This document shows positions 7,904 to 16,245 of a DNA stretch of 64,000 nucleotides, one piece after another (within the stretch, counting starts at the first letter, position 1; each line of letters begins with the position of its first letter). Where the stretch lies: contig JBBRAH010000001.1 of the NCBI GenBank assembly GCA_038206985.1, positions 62,001-126,000 on the forward strand, in the 5' to 3' direction. Below the pieces are notes generated by a model. The model worked only from the letters and a program-made list of their open reading frames with translations, was not told the origin of the DNA and made no database searches. The position numbers were made by a program, and so were the translations under genes. This stretch comes from CAXMST01 sp038206985 (lineage in GTDB: Bacteria; Actinomycetota; Thermoleophilia; Solirubrobacterales; 70-9).

Positions 7904-9082
7904 ATGGCCGCAACTGACCGCACCGCCCCCTCCAAGCGCCTCGAGGCGATGCCGCCCTACATGTTCGCGGAGCTCGAGAAGCGGGTCGCCGCCAAGAAGA
8001 AGGCGGGCGTCGACGTCATCAGCCTCGGGATCGGCGACCCCGATCACGCGACCTTCCCCTTCATCGTGGAGGCGATGCAGCAGGCCGTCGCCAACCCGAG
8101 TACCCACCAGTACCCCTCCAACCGTGGCCGCGACGAGTTGCGCACCGCGCTCGCCGGCTTCTACTCCTCGCGCTTCGGGGTCGAGATCGACCCCGAGACC
8201 GAGGTGATGCCGATGATCGGCGCCAAGGAGGGCATCTACAACCTCTGCTTCGCGTTCCTGGACGCCGGCGATGTCGCGCTCGCCTCCGATCCGGGCTACC
8301 CGGTTTACACGGGTGGGCCGATACTCGCGGGGGCCGAGCCTGTGCTGCTGCCGCTCCTGCCCGACCTCGACTTCGCCCCGGATCTTGAGGCGATCGATCC
8401 CGAGGCGCTCGAGCGCGCCCGGCTGATGTTCATCAACTACCCGAACAACCCGACCGGGGCCATCGCTCCCGAGGGGTTCTTTGAGAAGGTCGTCGAGCTC
8501 GCACAGAAGCACTCGTTCCTGGTCGTCCACGACAACGCCTATTCCGAGACCACCTACGACGGCTACGTCGCACCCAGCTTCCTGGCTACGCAGGGGGCCA
8601 AGGAGGTCGGCGTCGAGGTCTTCAGCCTCTCCAAGGGCTACAACATGACCGGCTGGCGCTGTGCCGCAATTCTCGGCAATGCCGACGCGATCTCGACGTA
8701 CTGGCGCCTCAAGACCAACGTGGACTCCGGGCTCTTCGAGGCCGTCCAGCTCGCCGGTGCCGCCGCGCTGCAGGGACCGCGCGAGCCCCTGGCGGAGATG
8801 AACAAGATCTACGCCCGGCGCCGCGATCTCGTCGTCGGCGCCCTACGGGAGATCGGCGTGGAGGTCGATGCGCCGAAGGGCACCATCTACGTCTGGGCAC
8901 CCGTTCCCGAGGGACATACGTCGACCTCGTTCGCGGAGCTGGTGCTAGAGGAGGCCGCCGTGATCGTCTCACCCGGCTCGATGTACGGGCCCAGCGGCGA
9001 GGGCTTCTTCCGGATCTCGCTGACAACGCCCGACGAGCGGATCAGCGAGGCCGTCGAGCGGATGCGGGAGCACCTCTCCTAG
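7904..9082 (+). CDS. Class I/II aminotransferase, LL-diaminopimelate aminotransferase-like
   Basis: The 392-residue product is a PLP-dependent fold-type I aminotransferase. Characteristic pieces are SLGIGDPDHATF near the N-terminus, YPNNPTG (substrate carboxylate region), VVHDNAYSE, the PLP-lysine segment SLSKGYNMTGWR and a C-terminal arginine in FFRISLTTP. The GIGDPDHATF and SKGYNMTGWR blocks are those of the DapL group, which makes LL-diaminopimelate directly from tetrahydrodipicolinate. Related enzymes act on aspartate or other amino acids, so the DapL call is probable rather than certain. An AAAGGA sequence upstream of ATG 7904 serves as ribosome binding site. The gene diverges from the SDR gene. 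Confidence 0.82.
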   Translation: MAATDRTAPSKRLEAMPPYMFAELEKRVAAKKKAGVDVISLGIGDPDHATFPFIVEAMQQAVANPSTHQYPSNRGRDELRTALAGFYSSRFGVEIDPETEVMPMIGAKEGIYNLCFAFLDAGDVALASDPGYPVYTGGPILAGAEPVLLPLLPDLDFAPDLEAIDPEALERARLMFINYPNNPTGAIAPEGFFEKVVELAQKHSFLVVHDNAYSETTYDGYVAPSFLATQGAKEVGVEVFSLSKGYNMTGWRCAAILGNADAISTYWRLKTNVDSGLFEAVQLAGAAALQGPREPLAEMNKIYARRRDLVVGALREIGVEVDAPKGTIYVWAPVPEGHTSTSFAELVLEEAAVIVSPGSMYGPSGEGFFRISLTTPDERISEAVERMREHLS

Positions 9083-9087
9083 GCGAT

Positions 9088-9993
9088 CTAGGCGTCGGGC
9101 CGTCCCTGAGGGCCGGCCGGGCCCGAATCGCGCTGCTGGACCATCAGGTCGGTGTTGCCCGGGCCGAACCACAGTGTCCGCTGCGGGAAGGGGATCGTGA
9201 TCCCGGCCTCGTCGAGGGCTCGCTTGAGCGCCTGTGCTGCGGCGTCCCGAGCCTGCCACATCTCGATGATCGTGGCTCCGTGCCAGAAGCGGACCTCGAA
9301 GTTGATCGAGCTTTCGGCGAACTCGAACGCGAGAGCTTCGACCTCGTGCTCGTCGGTGATGATCTCATCCACGCCGCTCAGTGCCTCGACCATTCTGCGC
9401 TGGGCCAGCGCGAGGTCCGTGTCGTAGGCGACGCCGATCACCAGTGAGGTTCGCCGCGTGGGCGTCCTGGTCCAGTTCGTGATCGGGTTTTGCAGCACCA
9501 TCGAGTTGGGGACGTAGACCTCCTCGCCGTCGAAGGTACGGATTCGCACCACCCTGAAGTTGACATCCTCGACCTGACCCTCGTACTCGTTGGTGACGAT
9601 CTGGTCGCCGATCCGGATCGGCCTGCGAGCCTGGATCATCACCCCGGCGGCGAAGTTGGCGAGGATGTCCTGCAGAGCGAAGGCGAGGGCGATGCCGATG
9701 ATCCCGAGGCCACCCAGCAGCGGCCCGACGGCGACATCCACGGAGCTCAGCGCGTAGAAGAAGCCGAGCGTGACGATCAGCAGCGAGACCAGGCGCCCGA
9801 ACAGGTGACGAATCGAGACCGGCCCGTAGTCGCGCAGCAGGCGCTCGACCAGGCGGCCGACGACGATCGAGGCCAAGATCGAGGCCAGGAGAACCCCCGC
9901 CGCGAGCACCCACTCGCCCGTGGTCACCTCGGATATGCCCGACTCCCGGACTTGCTTGAGGTTCGTTTCGATTTGTGCGAGAAAGACCTGCAT
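9088..9993 (-). CDS. Small-conductance mechanosensitive channel (MscS family)
   Basis: A 301-residue MscS-type channel, which opens under membrane tension to release solutes after osmotic downshock. Three or more membrane segments occupy about residues 25-115, the last being the glycine/alanine-rich pore helix GGLGIIGIALAFALQD. The cytoplasmic beta domain follows (GDQIVTNEYEGQVEDVNFR, then VYVPNSMVLQNPITNWTR) and then the alpha-beta domain ending in TIPFPQRTLWFGPG. Length and order are typical of MscS. It converges on the aminotransferase gene with only five bases between. Confidence 0.92.
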   Translation of the reverse strand: MQVFLAQIETNLKQVRESGISEVTTGEWVLAAGVLLASILASIVVGRLVERLLRDYGPVSIRHLFGRLVSLLIVTLGFFYALSSVDVAVGPLLGGLGIIGIALAFALQDILANFAAGVMIQARRPIRIGDQIVTNEYEGQVEDVNFRVVRIRTFDGEEVYVPNSMVLQNPITNWTRTPTRRTSLVIGVAYDTDLALAQRRMVEALSGVDEIITDEHEVEALAFEFAESSINFEVRFWHGATIIEMWQARDAAAQALKRALDEAGITIPFPQRTLWFGPGNTDLMVQQRDSGPAGPQGRPDA

Positions 9994-10041
9994 CCTGGAG
10001 TGCCCTACCCGAAGGCCGCCGCGAGCAACCGCCGGGCAGGC

Positions 10042-11025
10042 TCAGGCCGCGATGTGGCCTTCGGCGACCATCGTGTCCCGGAGGATCGCCTCCAGGCCGC
10101 GCGGTGAATAGCCGAGCTTCTCAATCGCCTTGTCGTGCTTGGCCCAGAACGTGACGCCGTCGGAGGAGCTGATCAATTCCTTCATGTTCGGCGGGAAGCC
10201 AGCGACCGGCCCCACGACGGGTCCCAGCGGCGCGATTGCCTTCAGCACGCCCGAGGGCAGCCCGCGGGTACCGCGCCTCTTGCCGGCCACGTCGGCCGCC
10301 TTCTGCAGCATCTCCCGGTTGGTGGTGATCGCGCCGCCGAGCATGTAGGCCTCGCCGGGCTCACCCTTGTCGAGCCCGAGAATGATCCCGTCGGCGACGT
10401 CCTCGACGTGCACGAGGCTGATGCCCAGATCGGGGAAGGGGATCAGCGGCAGCTTGCCGGCCACGTACTGGTTGATCAGGTTGCCGAGCTCGGAGTGGTC
10501 ATCGGGTCCGTAGACGCCACCGGGCTGGATCAGGACGCAGGGCAGGCCCTCGGCGATCAATTCCTTTGCGAGCTGGTGGGCCCGGTACTTGGTCTCCTCA
10601 TAGTAGGAGGTGAAACCGATCCCCGGGTGCTCGTAGGTCTCATCAACCACGCGACCGGCGGTGTTGCCGAAGGCCGCGACCGTAGAGACGTAGACGACCT
10701 TCGGCGTCCGCGACTCGAGCGCCGCCCGCAGGACGCGCTCGGTGCCGCGCACGTTTGCGTCGTACATCGCCTGATGGCGCTTGGCGGGCACGCCGATCTC
10801 GTAGATCGCAGCGGCATGAATCACCGCGTCGGCCCCCTCGACCCCGGCGCGGATCGCCTCCGAGTCATCGAGCGACCCCGGCTGCAGCTCGCAGCCCAAT
10901 GCGGTGAGCACCTCGCCCTTCTCCGGCGTCCGGACCAGCGCAACGACCTCATCGCCGCGTTCGCGCAGCTTCCGGGCAACGTGGCCCCCGATGAATCCGG
11001 TCGCGCCGGTGATGAAGATCTTCAT
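10042..11025 (-). CDS. NAD-dependent epimerase/dehydratase family protein (extended SDR)
   Basis: The 327-residue product is an extended SDR. The TGATGFIG nucleotide-binding motif is at residues 7-14, a YYEETK catalytic YxxxK lies in the middle (about 141-146), and the HVEDVADGI and MLGGAITTNREML segments are like dihydroflavonol-4-reductase or hopanoid-associated HpnA-like sugar epimerases. Substrate is unknown. ATG 11025 sits six bases after TAGGCT on the minus strand, so it is probably translated from a leaderless transcript. It faces away from hflX. Confidence 0.85.
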   Translation of the reverse strand: MKIFITGATGFIGGHVARKLRERGDEVVALVRTPEKGEVLTALGCELQPGSLDDSEAIRAGVEGADAVIHAAAIYEIGVPAKRHQAMYDANVRGTERVLRAALESRTPKVVYVSTVAAFGNTAGRVVDETYEHPGIGFTSYYEETKYRAHQLAKELIAEGLPCVLIQPGGVYGPDDHSELGNLINQYVAGKLPLIPFPDLGISLVHVEDVADGIILGLDKGEPGEAYMLGGAITTNREMLQKAADVAGKRRGTRGLPSGVLKAIAPLGPVVGPVAGFPPNMKELISSSDGVTFWAKHDKAIEKLGYSPRGLEAILRDTMVAEGHIAA

Positions 11026-11031
11026 GGGGAG

Positions 11032-11037
11032 AGCCTA
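11032..11037 (-). promoter_or_regulatory. Leaderless-type -10 box (TAGGCT)
   Basis: TAGGCT on the minus strand ends six bases before the ATG at 11025 of the epimerase-like gene; no Shine-Dalgarno sequence. Confidence 0.45.
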
Positions 11038-11152
11038 GTCGAGCCGCCGCCGCCCAACGCCAGGGCGCGGCGCACCCGGACACCGCCGCTCTCCTATTAG
11101 CGATACTGCGGTCCACATGGGCGTCCCGGATCGGTGTGGCCACCCGGTTTCC

Positions 11153-11158
11153 TACACT
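11153..11158 (+). promoter_or_regulatory. Leaderless-type -10 box (TACACT) for hflX
   Basis: TACACT ends eight bases before the hflX ATG at 11167, with no Shine-Dalgarno sequence. Confidence 0.45.
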
Positions 11159-11166
11159 TGTCCTGA

Positions 11167-12525
11167 ATGGGATCCAGCATCGACGAAACCGAGACGAGGG
11201 CAGCCGACGGGACTGTCTCCGCCGGGGTCGTCAATCCCCGGGCCCGGCAGCGTGCGCTGGCGATCGGGGTCAGCGACGTCGACCCCGAGCAGACCCCGCT
11301 GGCGGAGCTGCGTGAGCTGCTGCGCACCGCCGGGGTGGCGACCGCCGGCGAGATGGTCCAGCGTCGCGAGGAGCCCGACCCCGACCGCTACTTCGGACGC
11401 GGCAAGCTCGCCGAGCTGAAGGATGCGATCAAGCGCTGCGACGCCAACCTCGTGGCCTGCGACGACGAGTTGTTGCCGCGCCAGGAGCGCAACCTCGAGA
11501 AGGAGCTCGGGGTGCCGGTCATCGACCGCACCGCAGTGATCCTCGACATCTTCGCCGACCACGCCCACTCCGCCGAGGGCAAGCTCCAGGTCGAGCTCGC
11601 GCAGCTCGAGTACAACCTCGCCCGCATGCGGGGCCTGTGGACCCACCTCGAGCGACTTGGGGCCGGGCGCATGGACGGTGGCATCGGGACAAGGGGGCCC
11701 GGTGAGTCCCAGATCGAGACCGATCGCCGCCTCGCGCGCGACCGGATCAGCGCCCTGCGGCGACGTCTGGAGGAGGTCGGCAAGGTTCGGGGCACGATGC
11801 GCGCTGCGCGCGAGCGCTCCTTCCTGCCCACCGTGGCGCTGGCCGGATACACCAACGCCGGTAAGTCAACGTTGCTGAACGCCGTGACCGGAGCCGGCGT
11901 CAGCGTCGGCGACCGACTCTTCCACACGCTCGATCCGACCACCCGCGCCTACGAGTACGAGGGCCGCCGCTACCTGCTCACCGACACGGTCGGCTTCATC
12001 CGGAAGCTGCCCCATCAACTCGTGGACGCGTTCAAGGCGACCCTCGAGGAGACGGTGCTCGCGGATCTCGTCGTGCACGTCGTCGATGCCTCCGACGACC
12101 CCGAGACCAGGGCGGCGGCGGTAGCGGCAGCCAACTCCGTGCTCGGGGAGATCGGGGCCGGCGAGGCGCCCCGCCTGTTGGTTTTCAACAAGCTCGATCT
12201 ACTGACTGAGGAGGACCGCTCCAGCCTGCTCGTCGGGGAGCGCGATGCGATCGGCGTCTCCGCTGAGACAGGTGAGGGGATCGAGGAGCTCAAGCGGCGC
12301 ATCGAGACCGCCTTCAACGAGACTCTGCAGCCGATGGAGCTGCTCTTCCCCTATGAGGAGGGGGCGCTGCTCAGTGACCTTCATGCGGTCGCCGGACGCC
12401 TCGAGCGCGAGGATCGTCCAGATGGCGTCCACGTCGAGGCCCGCGTCCCTGCGGCGCTGACCCACCGCTTCGCCCCGTACTTACTCAACGGCGCCGGCAG
12501 CGGCCCCGGCGGCGCCCACAGTTGA
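11167..12525 (+). CDS. hflX: GTPase HflX (ribosome-splitting factor)
   Basis: HflX is a translational GTPase that binds the 50S subunit and splits stalled or heat-damaged ribosomes. The 452-residue product has the glycine-rich N-terminal HflX domain (with DRYFGRGKLAEL and GAGRMDGGIGTRGPGE), then a coiled segment, the G domain with P-loop GYTNAGKST near residues 226-234, the switch motif DTVGFIRKLPHQLV, and NKLD for guanine recognition. A C-terminal domain follows. It overlaps the dut start by a few bases, so both are probably cotranslated. Confidence 0.95.
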   Translation: MGSSIDETETRAADGTVSAGVVNPRARQRALAIGVSDVDPEQTPLAELRELLRTAGVATAGEMVQRREEPDPDRYFGRGKLAELKDAIKRCDANLVACDDELLPRQERNLEKELGVPVIDRTAVILDIFADHAHSAEGKLQVELAQLEYNLARMRGLWTHLERLGAGRMDGGIGTRGPGESQIETDRRLARDRISALRRRLEEVGKVRGTMRAARERSFLPTVALAGYTNAGKSTLLNAVTGAGVSVGDRLFHTLDPTTRAYEYEGRRYLLTDTVGFIRKLPHQLVDAFKATLEETVLADLVVHVVDASDDPETRAAAVAAANSVLGEIGAGEAPRLLVFNKLDLLTEEDRSSLLVGERDAIGVSAETGEGIEELKRRIETAFNETLQPMELLFPYEEGALLSDLHAVAGRLEREDRPDGVHVEARVPAALTHRFAPYLLNGAGSGPGGAHS

Positions 12526-12965
12526 GCTCGCTTCCCGAGCTGGAGGTGAAGCTGCTGAACCCCTCGGCGAGCCTGCCGACGCGCGCCCACCAGGGCGACG
12601 CGGGCCTCGACCTCTACGCGGCCGAGGCGGCGCGCCTCGGGCCGGGGGAGAGGGCGATGCTCGGCTGCGGCATCGCGATCGCGGTGCCGACCGGGCACGC
12701 CGGACTGGTGCTGCCCCGCAGCGGCAATGCGGCTCGGCACGGGATCGCCCTGGTAAACGCGCCCGGACTGATCGACGCGGGCTACCGTGGTGAGGTCCGC
12801 GTCCTGCTGCTCAACACCGATCGCGAGCAGCCGTTCATCGTCGAGACGGGCGATCGGATCGCCCAGTTGCTGATCACGCCTTTCGCCGCGACCACTCCGG
12901 TCGAGGTGGCCGAACTCGACGACAGCGAGCGCGGCGAGGGTGGCTTCGGGTCCTCAGGCGCCTGA
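12522..12965 (+). CDS. dut: Deoxyuridine 5'-triphosphate nucleotidohydrolase
   Basis: A trimeric dUTPase that hydrolyses dUTP to dUMP and pyrophosphate, keeping uracil out of DNA. All five motifs are present in 147 residues: GDAGLDLYA, LPRSGNAARHG, NAPGLIDAGYRGEV, GDRIAQLL and RGEGGFGSSG, the last being the mobile C-terminal arm. The family usually has a short hydrophobic residue where this copy has Asn (PRSGNA). The likely start is TTG 12522, overlapping the hflX stop as TTGA, a sign of translational coupling. About 110 bases with no gene separate it from the convergent neighbour. Confidence 0.95.
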   Translation: MSSLPELEVKLLNPSASLPTRAHQGDAGLDLYAAEAARLGPGERAMLGCGIAIAVPTGHAGLVLPRSGNAARHGIALVNAPGLIDAGYRGEVRVLLLNTDREQPFIVETGDRIAQLLITPFAATTPVEVAELDDSERGEGGFGSSGA

Positions 12966-13074
12966 GCCCGCCGCGCGTGCGCAGCGGGGCTGGCGCCGTC
13001 ACCGCTGGTGTGGACGCGTATCCGCCTCCCGGCAGGGAACCGGTTCAGCTTCTTACGAGCCTAACGCGGATCCG

Positions 13075-14112
13075 TCACGAGTTCGCCGGCTCTTCTTCCG
13101 GCTCAGCGATGTGGAAGAGCGCATCCCCCTGATTGACCCGCGGGGTGCGGTTCTTGCCGATCACGACCCCGGCCACCGGGCTGCGTACGGCGAGGTTGCT
13201 GCGGCCCCACACATCGGCCAGGTGGCCGAGCAACTGACGTGCTTCGACCTCGGTCCCGAGCGAGACCTCAGCCCGGAAAAGGCCGCCACGCTGTGCCCGC
13301 ACCCAGCGGCTGGACCGGCTGACCATCGTCGAGCCCTGGGCGGCGGGAGCGCCCTCGACCATCTCGAGCATCTGCAGGACCCTCATCACACCGCCGAAGG
13401 CCGCCTCGATCGCATAGTCGTCGTAGCGGTTGTCCTCGCCGCCCTCGTAGAGCAGCATCGTGATTCCGGCCTGCGTGGCGGCCTCACGGAGTGAGCCGTC
13501 GCGCGTGCGGGCGTGCAGCGTCACCGGGGCGCTGAACGCCTCCGCGGCCTCTCGCGTCGTCGGATCCTCGAGATCGGCTCGGATCTGCGGGTGGTTGGCC
13601 CGGTTGTCGGAGCCCGAGTGCAGGTCGATCGCGAACTGCGAGTGGCTGACGATCTCGTGCATGAACAGATGGGCGAGCCTCCCGGCAAGGGAGCCGCGTG
13701 GCGAGCCCGGGAAGGAACGGTTGAGATCGCGCCGGTCAGGGAGATGGCGCTGGCCCGCCATGAAGCCGAGCTGATTGACCACCGGCACCGCGATCAGGGT
13801 GCCCGCAAGCTCCTCCGGACGCACAGCGCCGAGCAGTTGCCGCACGACCTCGACGCCGTTGATCTCGTCGCCGTGCACGCCGGCCGAAACACAGACCCGG
13901 GGGCCAGGCCGGCGACCGCGGATCACGATCGTCGGCAGCGAGATCCACGGTCCGCTCGGCAGTCGCTCGACGTGGATCTCGACATCCTCGCGCGTGCCGG
14001 GCGCGACCTCCACACCACCGATCTCGATCGCCGTCCGCTCCTCGACCTCCGCGTCCCCCTGAGAGCCGTCGCCGGATCCGGGCGGGAGATCCGGGTCGGA
14101 GGGGGTCTCCAT
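13075..14112 (-). CDS. Succinylglutamate desuccinylase/aspartoacylase family zinc hydrolase
   Basis: A 345-residue AstE/AspA (M14-related) protein. Zinc-binding residues are visible in AGVHGDEINGVEV (HxxE) and FAIDLHSGSDNRANHP (second His). The C-terminal third (from about 265) looks like a beta-barrel domain with SPVAGVVIGKNRTPRVNQGD, as in the family. These enzymes cleave N-acyl amino acids or peptide-like amides. Its start codon shares a base with the rimK stop, so rimB-rimK-this gene form one unit. By context it could trim or remove glutamate tails or related amides made by RimK; this is inference. Confidence 0.87.
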   Translation of the reverse strand: METPSDPDLPPGSGDGSQGDAEVEERTAIEIGGVEVAPGTREDVEIHVERLPSGPWISLPTIVIRGRRPGPRVCVSAGVHGDEINGVEVVRQLLGAVRPEELAGTLIAVPVVNQLGFMAGQRHLPDRRDLNRSFPGSPRGSLAGRLAHLFMHEIVSHSQFAIDLHSGSDNRANHPQIRADLEDPTTREAAEAFSAPVTLHARTRDGSLREAATQAGITMLLYEGGEDNRYDDYAIEAAFGGVMRVLQMLEMVEGAPAAQGSTMVSRSSRWVRAQRGGLFRAEVSLGTEVEARQLLGHLADVWGRSNLAVRSPVAGVVIGKNRTPRVNQGDALFHIAEPEEEPANS

Positions 14113-15017
14113 CAGCCCCTGGTCCTCGTCCGGGCACTCCCGGGGTGGGCGTTCTTCTCCAGGTACTCGACGATCTTGCCCGCCACGTCGACCCCGGTCG
14201 CCTCCTCGATGCCCTCCAGGCCCGGGGAACTGTTCACCTCGAGCACGACCGCGCCGTGGTTGGAGCGCATCATGTCGACGCCGGCGACCGCCAGGCCGAT
14301 CTGCTTCGCGGCCCGGGTCGCCGTCGAGCGCTCCTCGGGGGTGAGCTTGACCTTGTGGGCCGAGCCGCCACGGTGGATGTTGGAGCGGAACTCGCCGGGA
14401 GCCGCGGTGCGCTCCATCGCGGCCACCACGCGCTTGCCCACGACGAAGGCCCGGATGTCGGAGCCCTTCGCCTCCTTGATGAACTCCTGCACGAGGATGT
14501 TGGCGCCGAGCTCCCGGAATGCCCCGATCACCGACTCGGCCGCCTTGCGGGTCTCGGCCAGGACCACGCCCTTGCCCTGCGTGCCCTCGAGCAGCTTGAC
14601 CACGACCGGAGCGCCGCCGACCGCGTCGATCATTCCGTCGATGTCCTGCACGTCGTTGGCGAATCCGGTGACCGGCAGGCCGATGCCTGCCCGGGCCAGC
14701 AGCTGCAGCTGCCGCAGCTTGTCGTGGGCGCGGTTGATCGCGGTCGACTCGTTCGCCGAGAAGGTGCCCACCATCTCGAACTGGCGCACGACGGAAGCGC
14801 CATAGAAGGCGTGCGAGGCCCCGATCCGCGGGATGATCGCGTCGTAGCCGGAGACCGGCTCGCCCCGGAACATCACCAGCGGCTTGTGGGAGGCGATGTC
14901 CATGTAACAGCGCAGATAGTTGATCACGTGAGTCTCGTGCCCTCTGTCGCGGGCCGCCTCCACGAGGCGCCTCGTGGAGTACAGCGAGGCTCTGCGACTC
15001 AGTATTCCGATCTTCAT
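14112..15017 (-). CDS. rimK: RimK-type ATP-grasp alpha-L-glutamate ligase
   Basis: A 301-residue ATP-grasp ligase of the RimK family, which adds glutamate residues to the C-terminus of ribosomal protein S6 or makes poly-alpha-glutamate. Visible blocks are the N-terminal MKIGILSRRASLYSTRRLVE, VVVKLLEGTQGKGVVLAE (ATP-grasp loop), VQEFIKEAKGSDIRAFVVG, and GVDMMRSNHGAVVLEVNSSPGLEGIE with metal ligands. It starts within the end of the upstream zinc-protease-like gene (four-base overlap) and abuts the desuccinylase gene. Members of this family also make cofactor or storage peptides, so the S6 substrate is not proven. Confidence 0.92.
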   Translation of the reverse strand: MKIGILSRRASLYSTRRLVEAARDRGHETHVINYLRCYMDIASHKPLVMFRGEPVSGYDAIIPRIGASHAFYGASVVRQFEMVGTFSANESTAINRAHDKLRQLQLLARAGIGLPVTGFANDVQDIDGMIDAVGGAPVVVKLLEGTQGKGVVLAETRKAAESVIGAFRELGANILVQEFIKEAKGSDIRAFVVGKRVVAAMERTAAPGEFRSNIHRGGSAHKVKLTPEERSTATRAAKQIGLAVAGVDMMRSNHGAVVLEVNSSPGLEGIEEATGVDVAGKIVEYLEKNAHPGSARTRTRG

Positions 15018-15496
15018 CGTCGGACCCGATCCTTTCTTGCCTGCTTGCGTACCTGCTTCGACTCCGCCGTCCGATAGGAGCGGCGCGGATCCACGACGAA
15101 GCGCCCCCGCAGCGCCCGCCTGCCGAGCAGCATCCTGAAGCCCATCGAATCCCGGCGGCTGAGCGTCAGCTCGATCGGGGTCCGCGCCCCGTCGATGATC
15201 GCCTCGGTCTCGACAACGTAACGAAGCTCACTCTGACCATTGGAAGGGGTGACCGTGCGGCGGTCAACCAGCCGCGCCTCGCCCTCCGCTTCGCTCTCGT
15301 CGCGCTGGTGAGGGTGGAAGCGGAACCGTACCCAGCTCACCCCGTCCCGATCGAGCTCCTCGATCCCGTAGGCGTGGAGCGTGGACGTCCTGGCGCCCGT
15401 ATCCACCTTGGCCTTGACCAGAGTGTCGCCGAGCTCGGGCAGGCGCACCCACTCGCGCCAGCCGATCGTCTTGCGGTCGTCGCCTGCTGCCATCAC
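15014..15496 (-). CDS. RimB-like retropepsin-fold protease (putative ATP-dependent zinc protease family)
   Basis: A 160-residue protein of the PF05618 family, often called ATP-dependent zinc protease but with a retropepsin-like fold. The active-site motif VDTGARTSTLHA (Asp-Thr-Gly-Ala) is near residues 31-42, and RRDSMGFRMLLGRRALRGRFVVDPRRSY is the conserved C-terminal block. In other bacteria a homologue (RimB) works next to RimK and trims glutamate tails of S6. Here it is first in the rimB-rimK-desuccinylase unit, with overlapping stop and start codons, which supports the same partnership. Confidence 0.85.
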   Translation of the reverse strand: MMAAGDDRKTIGWREWVRLPELGDTLVKAKVDTGARTSTLHAYGIEELDRDGVSWVRFRFHPHQRDESEAEGEARLVDRRTVTPSNGQSELRYVVETEAIIDGARTPIELTLSRRDSMGFRMLLGRRALRGRFVVDPRRSYRTAESKQVRKQARKDRVRR

Positions 15497-15504
15497 TACG
15501 CCTC

Positions 15505-16245
15505 CTACCCGCGAGCCGCAGCTTCACGCGCGCCGTCGTGAGCGGCGTCCTCGAAGCTGTCGTCGAGAGGCTCGAGCTCCGGGCGAGCTCCGGTGCTGCG
15601 GGCGAGCGCTGTGGCGATCAGGTGATCCGCCAACCAGGCGTTCTTGGGCAGGAGGGGACCGTGCAGGTAGGTGCCGATCATGTTGCCCTCGAGGACCCCT
15701 TCGCGGCCGTCCTTGCCGTTGTTGCCGTGGCCGTCGAGGACCCTGCCGAGCGCAGCTGCCTCCGACCCGAGGTAGGTGCGCCCGCCGTGGTTCTCGAAAC
15801 CGGCCAGAACGCGAGGCCCGGAGCCGAGATCGACCTCGATCGCGACGTTGCCGATGAGGCGGGGTCCCGATTCGCGAACGGTGTGCAGGTCGGCAAACCC
15901 GAGACCCTCGATCCGCTCCTCGCCGAGTTCGTAGCTGTGGCCGAGCAGTTGGTAGCCGCCGCAGACCGCCAGCAGTGCCGCCCCGTCCGCCAGTGCCTCC
16001 GCCAGCGGGGCCTTCTTCTCCTCACGCAGATCGACGGCGACCGCGCGCTGGTCCCGGTCCTGGCCGCCGCCGATGTAGATCAGGTCGTGCTCAGCGGGGT
16101 CGATGCGATCGCCGTGGCCGGCTGCCGTCGCCACGAAGCCGATCCCGCGCCACTCGCAGCGCCTCTGCAGGAACAACACGTTGCCCCTGTCGGCGTAGAT
16201 GTTCATCTGCTCCGGGTAGAGCATCAGCAGACGCAGCTCACTCAT
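15505..16245 (-). CDS. gatD: Lipid II isoglutaminyl synthase, glutamine amidotransferase subunit
   Basis: GatD is the glutaminase half of MurT/GatD, which amidates the D-glutamate alpha-carboxyl of lipid II to D-isoglutamine. The 246-residue product has the CobB/CobQ-like class I amidotransferase pattern: YPEQMNIYADRGN at the start, the nucleophile in LLAVCGGYQLLG (about Cys94), ENHGGRTYLG, and the catalytic histidine in IGTYLHGPLLPKNAWLAD. It overlaps the methyltransferase gene by four bases (ATGA). MurT is one gene further upstream. The cobyric acid synthase alternative is unlikely because no cobalamin gene is nearby and murT is. Confidence 0.93.
   Translation of the reverse strand: MSELRLLMLYPEQMNIYADRGNVLFLQRRCEWRGIGFVATAAGHGDRIDPAEHDLIYIGGGQDRDQRAVAVDLREEKKAPLAEALADGAALLAVCGGYQLLGHSYELGEERIEGLGFADLHTVRESGPRLIGNVAIEVDLGSGPRVLAGFENHGGRTYLGSEAAALGRVLDGHGNNGKDGREGVLEGNMIGTYLHGPLLPKNAWLADHLIATALARSTGARPELEPLDDSFEDAAHDGAREAAARG

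Noticed and set aside
12966..13074. Terminator between dut and the desuccinylase-like gene
   Set aside because: GC-rich partial pairings exist, but no clear stem with a T-run.
15505..16245. Cobyric acid synthase-like amidotransferase
   Set aside because: The fold is shared, but position next to murT and the absence of cobalamin genes favour GatD.
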